Positions 10,715 through 21,855 of a stretch of DNA of 64,000 nt are shown one piece after another. This stretch comes from Trichosphaerium sp. ATCC 40318 (lineage: Eukaryota; Discosea; Flabellinia; Trichosidae). Under the pieces are notes generated by a model. That model saw nothing but the letters and a program-made list of their open reading frames with translations, had not been told where the DNA came from and searched no databases. Where the stretch lies: assembly GCA_038496445.1 (NCBI GenBank), contig JALMLS010000307.1, positions 48,922-112,921 of the forward strand. Direction: 5' to 3'. The translations under genes were made by a program, and so were the position numbers. Each line of letters starts with the position of its first letter. The stretch's first letter is position 1.

Positions 10715-13700
10715 CTACTTTGGATCACGAGGTCCAATTGGATTGTGTTGGCTAGTGAATGCATGGGAGGCAGTATTTCTTTGACCTGTATGGCCCACGT
10801 GTTGCGACTGGATGTCTGGGTGATATGATTCGACCGTTCTTGGTCTAGGTTTGATTGCAGTCATCGCAGGGTATACCTTCTTGTAACCAACATACCCAGC
10901 TGCAGCTACGACGGCAGCAATGACTTACATACGAGTTAGAAACGAAATACATCAGAGGTTGTGAAAGAACGTACCCAAGACAGCAATAGTGATACCTACA
11001 GCTGCGCCAGCGCTAATACCTGCAGCAGCTCCAGATGCTGTTCCAGCTGTCACAGTACCTGAAAGCACTCCTCCATTTGCTGGGACAGAAGTTAACGTCA
11101 ATGGTTTTATTAGAGTTATACGCACCTTGAGTAGAACAAGAAACCATCGTAGCACCAATGCTGCCTTGTAACACACCTTGTTGAAATTAAGTTAGTTTCG
11201 AATGGGGAAAAAAAAAATAGATTCTGGAAGACTAAGACTAGTTATTTAGGATGGTACGTACCATTAACTCCATCGGTTAGTTCTGGTGTTCCACAACCTA
11301 TGCCCCTTCCCGCTGTTGCTAATGATCCAGGACCTAGGAATAGATGAAAAACGATTCGATTTAAAATTCTTGGTCTTTTTTTTTTTTTTTTCTTACCAAT
11401 TGATGTCAGTTCTACATAAAGTGGGGTTGTTGGTTCAATTTGTCTCTTTTTAGATATTCTTATCGTTATTTTAATAGTTATAGTTATTTTAATACCAGCC
11501 CTTTTTAAATAGGATGGTTAGTGCACAATTTCAAATATTTGAAAAAAAAAAAAAACAGAAAAAAAACAGAAAAAAGAAAAAAAACTACATTGCCATCGTA
11601 CCTGTCTTGTAAGTAGGTTGTCAGAGCGTCTTTCCACGAATTATTATTTCCGTCGAATATAAACAGTTTGAATCTCAATATCAATGTAATTGTGGCCAAG
11701 CATTTAACGTTGGGAGCTGGTTTGTAAATAACAAACTTCAAGCTGAAAGTGCCAAGGTTCCAGTAACAGTGGTCCCTGAATCCTTTCTTATATTTTATAG
11801 TAAACGCTGCTTGAGGGTAAAATGATGATCTTCCTTTTGGATATGTAGATAATGACTGCAGATATACCAAGTTAGCTCAGGGTCTAAGAAATATAATAAT
11901 TTCAAAAAAAAAACAGCATTACGTTTCCTGAAACAACTTGGTCTGTAGGTCCAACTGCGTTTGTATTAGGAGTAGTCGGTTCAGAACAGTTGTATCCAAA
12001 GTGCGCTAGCACATCACCGCCTACAAGTTCTTCAAGGCACTCCAAAATAGGTGTACAGGTTGAGTCTGGTTGTGTAGGTGGGGCTGTAGGCAGCGGTGTA
12101 GGTGAATCTGTTGGTGCAAGTGTAGGAGGGGGTGTAGGAGGGGGTGTAGGTTCAGGTCTTTGAGGTTTCTATTAGTAAAAGGTAACCCAATGTATCGACC
12201 GTACGTGGGTGGTTCAGTTGGTGGCGGAGATGTAGGTGGTGGGGCGGTAGATGTCGCTAGAAATTTTTAATAGAAGCGAATAATGAGTACTTACAGAAAT
12301 CAATCGCTAGCACATCGGCGCTAAAATCTGGTACCCCCTGTGGACAGCCCATACATACTACATCAACGTTCGTTCCCGAGAACGTTCCTGGGGCCGTTGC
12401 CGTAGCAAATTCGATCCGTGTTGAAGGTGGTTCACCATCGACTAAGTCAATCACGACTTTTGTGTCAGAACCTACCGTCCAAGTCTGAAAAATATTAGTG
12501 TTGTGCCGGTCAGTCTTGGTTTAGTTTTTTGATGTTAGCTCACTTACACCTCTAGTAACCTCAATCACACCTGTTGGCATTCCGCCTTCGAACTTTAGAA
12601 CTATAGTAGAAAAAGAACTGTAGTAGGTAAGAAGTGGATAAAAAAAAATCATTATCAAAAATATTGTTGGCACGTACTCTAATGTAAGATCTCCCATTAA
12701 GATAACATCACTTTCAACTACTAGGTTCAATAGCGTAGATGAAACACCATCCTCTATTATCACTGTCCCTGACTCCATACCCGTACTGGTAATCTGAATA
12801 TTGCTTTCGAGTATTGCGTTTGTAATGGTCACACTTCCAGCTTCAATTATTATCTTTGCACCAGCGTCCAGAGCTGTAACTGAGTGGCCTCCTTTTCTAA
12901 ATAGTACAGTGCCTTCTCCAACTACGCTTACACTAAACTACTATTAACCCAATGCTTGGCAAGGCCTACACAAGAAACAAAAAAATAGGGAACATACCCA
13001 GCAGCACCATAAACTTGAGGCTCATCTGTGTTGATTATAAGCTGGCTTGCATCCGAACTAAAGGTCACCATGTTTAAATTTTCGCTTCGGTCTTCAATAG
13101 TCAACTAAAAAAAAAAATTAAAAGAGTGAACAAAAAAACACGTGAATAAAGGTTTGTAATTCATAAAAAAAAACCTACCTCTGAAGAGCCCTCCAGTATA
13201 AAATTGTCACCATCAGCAATTTGTGTAGTAACCATTGAGTTGTCAATGATAAGATCACCAGGTTCAGGTCCTTTCAAGGATGTCTATATTCGAGTTTAGT
13301 GGTTAGGTGTTTGGTTGGTCGAAAACGCACAATTTCAAGGAGGCCCGAAGATAATATCCGAGTTGGACTCCTGGCTGTTATTGCCACACCGTTTATCAGA
13401 GTACCTTGAAATTCAAGATGAGTTGCGTTTTCCGCAGGTCTGGCATGTTCAACAACGACTATCATTGTTATTTAGCTATACATTACGCATAAGATGAGTA
13501 CCCTCCATTCCCTGTATTTCAGCTGTAGAGGTGAATGTCACTTGTGGTGCGGCAAATAAAAGTTGTGATCCTATGCCAGCTGGAGGATTATCGATTCTTT
13601 TAAACGTACCACCTAGCTCACAACTCTGGTAAAGTAGGTTAGAACAAAAGTGAAAACGATACAAAACTTTACGTACTCCTTCACCAACAAGGAAGAGGTC

Positions 13701-15191
13701 TCCACCATTTTGAAAAGTCCAGTCGCCGTTAATCACAGATGGTCTACTCTGCCTGACATTAAATTGACTATTACCATCCACAGAAGCCGTAAGGGTATCT
13801 GCTGCGACAAAAGAAAGAAGATTGAGCACTGGATCTGAGAAAACTTCTGTAGGAAGATCTCCAGTTTTGGTAAAAGTGTCTTGTAATGTGAAGGTGAAAA
13901 AGTCTGATTCTATGTTTGGTGGAGCATCAAATATGATTTCTCGTTTTCCAAAACCACCAGGAACATCCTGACTGTCGTCAATAATAGTATTCCTTAAAAA
14001 AAGAGCATCAGTAAGTGTAAAGATTTGTTAGGTTTTTTGGTTCGCCAAAGTCGTACAAGAAAGTATAATCTGGTAGGAGGTCAGGTTGATCAGTATCTCG
14101 AACAAAACTAAACTGAGCACCCACAGTGATAGGTCCAGCCACAAAATCTTGAATGAATGCTCCTGTAGAACGAAGAGAGAAGACTCCTCTAGTACCTTTA
14201 TTTCGAAGTCAGAGGCCGTGTTTTTTTTTTTCTTGAGATGTTCGAGAAAACGTTGAGTTTCGGTTTTTTGCGTACCCTGTTCTAGCGAATATCTTATCGC
14301 AGTGAATATAGTTCCACCAAACAAAAGACTACTCGAAGATGCACCAGAGTAAAAAAAAGAATAGCCAGCAAGAAAAGTTTGAAAAGAAGTAAAACTGACC
14401 TAAAGACACGTTACATAACGTCAAAGAATTTTTTTTTCTGTTTCTGAAAAGTTTTTTTCTTTTTTTTTTTTGGTAATTGAAACGTACTGTAGCCCCGTTT
14501 TGTATCACAAGATTTACTTGACCTAAAAGAGAACAGCATGAGAACCAAATAAATATATCTATTGGTTACCTGACTGAGGAGCGCGGAACAGAGGTGGAGG
14601 GGAGATAGGTGATGATATGGTTATATTATAAGGCATATCCACCGGAGCGTTAAATTCTACAACCTTAAAAAATGTTTTAGTGGCACGTGGTAAAAAAAAA
14701 ATATTGTGAAAAAAAAATGATAATTACGGAAATAGTCACGTGACAACAAAAAACAAAGACGTCGGTGTCGTGCTTTATAGCTTCCAGAACGGAAAAAAAA
14801 AAACTAAGGTAGAAACGTACAGCGTCGAATACTGGGTTTGTAGGAGGTACATTGATTTCACAAGTGCCAACAGGTCCACAGTCCCTGTTAGCAAAGTATT
14901 AAAAAAAACTTTAGGTCTTATACAAAATAGCATCGCTATTTAAACCACATACCAGTTGTTAGGATTTTCCCACTCACCAGGAGCCGTCTATTTAAAACAA
15001 CGCTATTAGCAACTAGCGACAACACGTTATAAATAACCGTACAGCTATCCAAGTGAACTGTGATGATTGTCCATAGGTTATTACCGCGTGGAGAGCGACT
15101 GTGGAGTGTTAGCATAGTATTTGATATATTATATAAGAGTTATTAATGTACCTAAGCATAGCCAAGTGCGAATTATAGCAAGAGACTTCAT
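10715..15191 (-). CDS. Type I membrane surface glycoprotein with Pro/Thr-rich stalk
   Basis: A long minus-strand gene of roughly 15-20 short exons. The first exon begins MKSLAIIRTWLCL, a signal-peptide start. Middle exons (about 14300-12260) encode beta-rich, G/D/T/S-rich segments such as GDWTFQNGGDLFLVGEG and VVESDVILMGDLTLE, reminiscent of beta-helix adhesins. A proline/threonine stalk (PTPPPTPPPTLAPTDSPTP) lies at about 12050-12170. The last exons give an Ala/Gly/Val membrane helix (GITIAVLVIAAVVAAAG) followed by a cytoplasmic tail of about 60 residues ending GPRDPK. I do not recognise a named family. Similar proteins with alanine-rich helices occur in amoebae, where adhesion or sensing is assumed. 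The individual exon borders were not all resolved. Confidence 0.7.
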
Positions 15192-15928
15192 GCTTGCGAA
15201 ATTAAAACCAAATTGTTTCTAAAATGTGTGCACCAACAAACCTTCACAAGGGAAACGAATAGGTCTCTTCAAAACAACCGAAAATGGATTGATTTTGGAG
15301 TCCACAATGCTAAACCGGAGGTTTATGGATCATTTCACTTCTTGCTATTAGTGCGTCTATTTAAAATGTGTGTTAAATAATATATAACCGAAAAGGTTAG
15401 TTAGGAAGCAGTGCAGTTAACGTACATACGCAGGAAAAAGCAGCTCAAGTTGCTTTTTTTTTTTAATCACGTGTTTTTGTATCTCATTATGTAGGGGTTG
15501 TCTACTATAATCAGGTCGAAATTTGGTGCCTTTAGATAAAGTTAATACAATACGAGCGAGATTTGGAGTTGTTTAGTATTGAGGCTCCTACCATTTTAGG
15601 CAAACGCCGAGATTTCCTTTCATTATTTCGCTGGATTTTAAAGCTTAGCCTAGTCCTCCTTCTCTACTGCTACTTTCATGGATTACTAAAGAGATAATGA
15701 CTCTTCTTTAATTAACTAATTACTACACACACCTAAGGCCATATGAGTGCGTCATCCACAGCGTCAGAAAGTTCACCAGCACGTTTTCTTTGGCCATAAA
15801 AAACTTGACAATCAAGGTAATTTTAACAGCCGAAACAACGCTCAAGGAGCACTAAAATAATGGCGATTCTTCCCGTGGCATCATTGCAGAAGTATTGTAA
15901 CCTGAATACATTAGAAATAGAGCGTCAA
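15192..15928. other. Intergenic, no gene seen
   Basis: About 0.74 kb between the start of the surface-protein gene and the 3' end of the minus-strand repeat-nuclease gene. It contains a T run with an adjacent CACGTG near 15470. No exon or RNA gene recognised. Confidence 0.45.
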
Positions 15929-17908
15929 TCACAAAGATATACCCCTTGGTTGAAGGCCATCATGGCGATCACTTAGAGTTCTTGCAAGACTGAGAATATT
16001 TTTAGGTGAACTTCTGAAATCCTTTGATATCATCGAGGCTAGACTCTGCAAGTCACCACGCCACCTTATTAAAATAGCTATTAGAACTGAAATGTCATAA
16101 AGTAACCGCTAGTTACCAGTAAGGCACCGTGACTAGTGTAATCCCTATCTGTGCGCATAGGTCCGCTTTCTCGACGTCACGTGCAGTCCTTGCAGTAGCT
16201 GGTAACCCTTCGACAAAAACGTTGTCATTAAAATGCTGTTCTCCTAGGTGAAAGCATTATTACAACAGAGTTCAGACAATAAACTCTAGAGTAAAGACAA
16301 GCGAACCTTGGTATTCAAGGGCAAGATTATATGCTCCAACAAATACATCAACGACCATTACAGATCCTGTAGAGTGTAATGTACCAAGATAATGCTCTTC
16401 TTCGACATGACAACCTTCGAATAAACGGCGCACTTGAGACAACAAGATATTCTGCATCGCCTTCTTCCCTGACATTCCAAACCTTGACCACTGCCAATTA
16501 AACTGAGGATCAATCAGCTGTAGAGCTAACGGATAGTATCTCATAATTGATCTACCACCGACACCCAGAAGCTGCTTTGTTGACACCCGATACCTAAACA
16601 TCAAATAAATAACAAGACGTTAGAGAGAGGGAGTAAGAAGAACTAGTGACGTGCCATGATTCCATTGAGTTTAGACCAAGATCCAAAGAAGCTTTTTTCA
16701 AAAAATTGCTTTGATTTACAGGATGCTGCCAGTACCCACGTGTAATAAATTTCCAGTTATACTCAGGGTATGCAAAGGTAATTGCTTTGTATATTGATCC
16801 TTTGAAACTTCGACATGATTAACATCAATGACTACCTTCAAGAGCTTTTGGACGTACACCTTTAGAACATTTTCACCTCCAAAATTTTTGATATCTGCCT
16901 TTGACATTCTGTACCAATCCTCAGCTTGCTTGATTGAAGCTCTCTTACTAATATTATCCATAATTATACGAACTTGCTTCCATTCAGTATCATCACATTG
17001 TAATACTGGTTTCATTCTAGGAACCAACTGAGTTGACAATCTTGAAACGTATAATTTTGTTCTGAACCCAAAAATTGGTGTAAAACTCTTTTATTTCTTC
17101 ACAATAGGGATAGAAAGCCAATAAAAAGTATACTTAATAGATAGTAAACTTGTCCGTACTTTTACCTTTTGATATCAAAAAGGCCTTGAGGGCTAAAGCT
17201 GAAGAGAACAAAAAAAACAAACAGAAAAGAAATACGAAAAAAAAAAGAAAAAAACTTACTTGACAAAACGAGATTGAACCCAATCATAGTCAGGATACGC
17301 AGCACTGACTAACCCATACACTCTGTAATCATGTCTATAAGATAACAACAGTTAAATAAAGGTCAACAACCCAAAGATAACGATAAATATGTTAGTACTT
17401 CTTAAGGAGAGATGCACCACCGACACGCTTGATATCAGCTGTTGTGACATTGTACCAATCTGATAATGTCTTGACACTTAATTTTAATCCAATAATCATG
17501 TTTGAAAACCTTGTAGTGTACTTTGATGTACGTTTTAGAGCTATTGGCGAGTTTCTTCGTTTGAATATTAACCAGATGCTTTTAGAGTGGCTATAACGTT
17601 ACCTAAAGCGCCATTGGTCCCATACTGCTTCTGGAAATACGTCTACGAGCATTGCGTGCATGGAATTTGAATACCTGGCGTTAAACTTGCTAACAATACG
17701 AGGCGTACTGGTTAATTACATTACCACCTCCATGGCGATGTATTTGTCTGTGTGTACAACCATACCAATCATCTCGTGTTTTTATTCCTTGTTTTCGCGC
17801 TTTGACGCCTATTAGCACAACCTCATAGAACCTTAGTTGCGTACCAACACTCTCAAAGAAAAGGCGTTTTGCAGTAAAACCATTTAACAAACCGGGTGGG
17901 ATTGCCAT
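15929..17908 (-). CDS. Repeat protein with PD-(D/E)XK-like nuclease domain, minus copy
   Basis: About ten exons. Exons I could place include 17908-17709, 17674-17603, 17578-17399, 17334-17260, 17192-17166, 17061-16858, about 16807-16656, about 16594-16310, then exons near 16249-16100 and 16080-15929. Four repeats of 55-60 residues share a helix, a DWY/SWY motif (TRDDWYG, TLSDWYNV, QAEDWYRM, MESWYRV), a GG motif (GGGNVI, GGASLL, GGENVL, GGRSIM) and a YP...W ending (AYPDYDWVQSRF, AYPEYNWKF). The C-terminal domain has VMVVDVFVGAYNLALEYQGE followed by QHF, then CAQIGITLVTVPYWW. These match the D...ExQ...H pattern of Vsr/DUF559/RAP-like PD-(D/E)XK folds. One intron looks GC-AG and one is only 34 bases. 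Function unknown; nuclease or nucleic-acid binding is inferred. Confidence 0.75.
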
Positions 17909-18051
17909 TTACGTCTTTTCCTCACGAACAAGCGTTTACCTGGTTGCCAAATGAGACAGCACAAGAATTGAGTCAAAGTTAGTTCAACAACGCTAAAATC
18001 GTATACACTGCTTCTTTTACAACGTTCCGCAATTAATGTAAACCTTGTACA
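17909..18051. promoter_or_regulatory. Divergent promoter of the repeat-nuclease pair
   Basis: Only 143 bases separate the two start codons of the paralogous repeat-nuclease genes, so the promoters must overlap. I see no clear TATA box. The short shared control region implies co-expression, unless one start codon is further downstream than I placed it. Confidence 0.5.
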
Positions 18052-20418
18052 ATGTCAACGATGACAGCTGCAAGAACAACGCTCAACTACTATAATAATC
18101 CATTAAAACGGATCAAAAAAGCACCTGTAGATGCATGGGATAAGCATAGGGACAATATGGACGCTTTGGGTGAAAAACTAAATGTCACGCATTTAGACGG
18201 TTGGTATACATGCAAATGGGCAGAATTAGCGTCAGAAGGGCTTCCTGGTTTATCTACACTACAACCGTTAGTAATACCAACGTCAAACTACCTCTAACTT
18301 GCTTTATAGGCACAGTAAATCAAAATTAGCGCTATTAAATAGCGCATACCCTCAACACAATTGGAAACCCTTAAAACTCAAGTAAAAACGCTGTATTACT
18401 AACAACGACGCTAATAAAAGCTCTAGTGAACGACCAAAGGGGTATTGGAACCAAAAAACTCATCACCTACAGAAACTAGACGAGATTGCTGAATCAATGA
18501 ATGTGAAGCATCTTGACGACTGGTACAAAGTCACTCTCACAAAGATTCGTGCTCTTGGAGGGTCAAATGTCACTGACAGGTAATCTACAACCTCACCTCA
18601 TATCTACAGACCTTAACAATTTGTTAGATATGGTGATAGATTGGTTGACACCTTAGAGGGCTTGTATCCAAGTCATACTTGGATTCCTTGGAAGTTTGAG
18701 TACGGTTTTTTTTTATTGAAACGAAGTCTCATGTGTTTGTATTACTAGAGTGGCTCCTCCTGGTTATTGGGATAGAGTCAAGCATCAAAGGAAAAGGATG
18801 GAAGATATAGGTGAGCTATTGAAGTTCAAGACGATGGATATGTGGTACACTATGGCTTTTGACGATATTGTAAGCCTTGCTGGTACTTTCTTTAGCAAGT
18901 AAGTATTTTACTTAACGTCTCACATGTGTCGTGACATGCCTTTTTGAACTTTTTTGGTCTCATTTTTGTAAACAAGAGTGTATGGTGGATCGATGTATAC
19001 CACGATGGTCAATGTGTATCCAGAGATAGATTGGCAACCATGGAGGTTCTAGTAAGCATAGTAATCATTGAAACCAAGAAAACACTCCTTTTTTTTTTTG
19101 TCTTCAAGAGTTCGTTGAACTGATGAGAACTTTCCTTAGTCAGGTTCCAAAAGGTTATTGGGATATTATCGAAAATCAATTATATCGTTTTGACAGCTTA
19201 GCTGAAAGTCTTAACGTGAAAGAACTTGATGATTGGTACAAAGTAAAACATGAACAAATACTACAATCAGGCGCATATGGAATGCTCCAAAACAAGCACA
19301 ATTCATCGCTCTCAAGAGCTTTGACATCCCTATACCCAAAGCATAATTGGTCCTTCAAGTACGTATTATACTTTGGAAATAAAAAAATTACGCACGTGAC
19401 ATACAAAAGTCATCAAAAACTGCACTTTCACAGCTTCATTCTTGTTGGTCACTTTTCTTGTTTACTTTTTTGAAACTCATGTTCCATTAGGACTCGATTA
19501 GCTCTATACTACTGGCAAGATACAGAAAATCAACTCAATTTTCTGACAAGAGCCAAAGACAAGCTCAAAATCAACAAACTCGAAGACTGGTACAGCCACT
19601 ACTTTCAACAAAAACCAAAATCTGACGGGTTTTTTTGCATAACAGGTACCGCGTGGGTGCCTCACATTTGAAGCAGATTGGCGGTGCTGGTGTTGTGCAT
19701 TACTTTCCGCGTATGCTACAGATACTAGATCCTACATTCAATTGGGACTGGTCCTTGTTTTCTATAAGCAGTGCCAAGAAGGCAACACAGAGGTATCAAA
19801 CAAACATAACAATATTTTAAAAAAGATTTCTGAAACTCTAACTTCTCTTTTTCCAAATAGGCTACTGATTGCTTGTATCAAAGATATGTTCAGAGACCAT
19901 ATTGTTCTTGAAGAACATAGTGTTGGTATTAAACATACATCGGGCCTACAATTGGTCGTAGATGCTTTCTTGCCAAGTCTAAACTTAGCAATTGAATACC
20001 AAGGTAATTACGAACCCAAAAAAAAAGGAAAATTCTACATTGCTCAAACGCATCAAACTCAGGAGTCCTTATCCATTCATAGGTGAGCAACACTATCGTG
20101 ATCTAGTATATCATACTACTCCAACGGTTTCTATACAATACAAAGACCAAGAGAAGCTACAAAAGTGTCGTAACCACGGTAACCTCTTTTTCTGGTTTTT
20201 TTGCGTGAAAAAACTAATAAATTTATGTTTTTAAAGGTATCGACTTGATTCAAGTGCCATATTGGTGGAAGGGTGATGTTATTGGTCTTGCATCAATTAT
20301 AAGACATCAACGTCCAGATTTGTTGGAAGAATACAGTCAACATGCAGGACTATCTGAACTTGAGCCTGGTGCCAGCAAGATATTGAATCTAATGGCGCCA
20401 CATCAACTCAACTGCTAA
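18052..20418 (+). CDS. Repeat protein with PD-(D/E)XK-like nuclease domain, plus copy
   Basis: Twelve exons from ATG 18052 to TAA 20416-20418, each joinable in frame. Five repeats are visible: LGEKLNVTHLDGWYTCKWAE; then AESMNVKHLDDWYKVTLTKI with YPSHTWIPWKF; GYWDRVKHQRKRMEDIGELL with VYPEIDWQPWRF; GYWDIIENQLYRFDSLAESL with LYPKHNW; and NQLNFLTRAKDKLKINKLED with LDPTFNWDWSLF. The C-terminal domain reads LVVDAFLPSLNLAIEYQGEQ, then HYRD, then an RNH...GIDLIQVPYWWKG block. This is a probable PD-(D/E)XK core with Asp, a Glu-x-Gln pair, a conserved His and a VPYWW strand. The intron splitting the Trp codon of repeat five (TG|G) is shared with the minus copy, which proves common descent. No signal peptide or membrane segment is seen. 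Family name unknown to me. Confidence 0.78.
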
Positions 20419-20483
20419 AAGTCAACAGGCACGTGAAAACGTTTGATTTTCTTGCGTTTTTTGACAATTATCATAGACAGATA

Positions 20484-20748
20484 ATGATACAATCAAGCAG
20501 TGTAAAATGAGCTAGGGACTAGCTCCGCGTCTTACGCTCAAGAGATAAGACACGTGGCTCCACCCAAACCTGCCACCCAAGCCTGTCACGCTATAGCCTG
20601 GCTTTTGTTAAAGACTGAGATCAAGGCGCAGAAGGAGCAGAACCTAAAGGGAAACATTTCATTCATTGTGGCTCAAAATGACACATTCGAAGGCGTTGTA
20701 AAAACCGATTGTCGGTTAAAGAAAGAGGAGTGGTCTACGGTTGCATGA
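20484..20748 (+). CDS. Small two-exon gene, unrecognised
   Basis: Exon 1 (20484-20499) gives MIQSS. A 43-base intron (20500-20542, GTGTAA...CTCAAG) then joins in frame to a second exon ending at TGA 20746-20748. The protein of about 73 residues contains HVAPPKPATQACHAIAWLLL and a lysine-rich middle followed by NISFIVAQNDTFEGVVK. There is no signal peptide. I recognise no family. Support is the clean splice and the protein-like composition only; the frame without the intron lacks an ATG. Confidence 0.35.
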
Positions 20749-20933
20749 ATGCAACAGATAAAAACCCTAAACAATAATAATAACAAATTAGTAAAGCCTA
20801 GTGTACATGCCTCCATCTCAATCTGGCATCTTTTGGGTTTTGTTTAAGTGAATACCTTATTTTATAAGTTTTATTTGAAATGTTAAAAACAACTTATTGC
20901 TACGCATAACACCACACTTCCTCATAAGCACCA

Positions 20934-21434
20934 ATGCTAATTTCTTGCGTATCTAACTCATTTGGAACATTTGCTCCAGTAAACGATTTCCAACCTTCTG
21001 GCGCCCATACATATGCTGGCATTATGGACCACTACAAACCAGGCAATCCTAAAGCATTCTTTCGTCAATTCAAAGATATCATCGAAGAAGAATCACGCAA
21101 TAATACGCTAGACAAGTCTATACAGACCTTCATCTACCTTGGCGGTCGGGGCGACACGCCAGACTTACGCGTAACGCCAGACTCTTACGTCCTTGTTTGC
21201 TTTCTAGACGATGTTAAATCATTGGAGAGTATTGCTGTATTCGCAGATGGAGACAAGAGCTCATCTTGTACGTTGTTGGTTGGGCTGTACGCAGAAAAGA
21301 AGGATATTAAAGTAAGCAACGCTGAAATTACAGAGCTGGCTGCACACATGGGTGTGCCTTACTTTGAAACAGGTTCTTTGCGTGAAGCAAAAACTTTCTT
21401 TGAGAAACACTGTGCGAAAACAACAAAAAAGTAA
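20934..21434 (+). CDS. Degenerate small-GTPase-like protein, intronless
   Basis: A single-exon frame of 166 residues. The middle and end resemble the second half of a Rab/Ras fold: SYVLVCFLDDVKSLESIAVF in place of the usual D.Y.LVYD.....SF.S..., then LLVGLYAEKKDIKV where the NKxD (G4) motif should be, and EITELAAHMGVPYFETGS in place of the ETSA (G5) region. No P-loop GxxxxGK[ST] is present and NKxD is lost, so GTP binding is unlikely. It could be a pseudo-GTPase, similar to the atypical GTPase-like domains of adaptor subunits, or a decaying retrocopy, since nearly all neighbours have introns. Assignment to the fold is my inference. Confidence 0.5.
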   Translation: MLISCVSNSFGTFAPVNDFQPSGAHTYAGIMDHYKPGNPKAFFRQFKDIIEEESRNNTLDKSIQTFIYLGGRGDTPDLRVTPDSYVLVCFLDDVKSLESIAVFADGDKSSSCTLLVGLYAEKKDIKVSNAEITELAAHMGVPYFETGSLREAKTFFEKHCAKTTKK

Positions 21435-21855
21435 AATAAACGGTTAAAAAAAAAAAAACTGTCACGTGTGTAACGTTCGTTAGATAATAAAAGAAGTTAA
21501 AATTTTTAATTCGAAAAGATTTGTAGGATAAAAAAAAACTTGTTTCAGTCACCATTAATTGAGTTGCGAACGTATGTACGACCAAACATCGCAGTGACAC
21601 TGGTGTCACAATCGCTAAACAGTCAACAAGCAAGACACTAAACGAAAACAATCCGAAAAAAAAAAAAAAAAAAGTGAAATGTGAGTGTCAAAGAAAAATG
21701 GAGCTGTCATAAAAACTCTGAACACCAAGGTGTATTATTTTTGATTCACCTGACATCGGGAGTAAGAATACCGAGTAGTTTTAGGTGATAAACAAGCCGT
21801 TTATTAATGATTTTACAAGCTGCAGTAAAACGCCATGAAAGAGCGTGTAACGCAA
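21435..21855. other. Intergenic, no gene seen
   Basis: About 0.4 kb between convergent genes. It contains A runs near 21445-21455 and 21656-21673 and one CACGTG site near 21463. No coding exon recognised. Confidence 0.5.
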
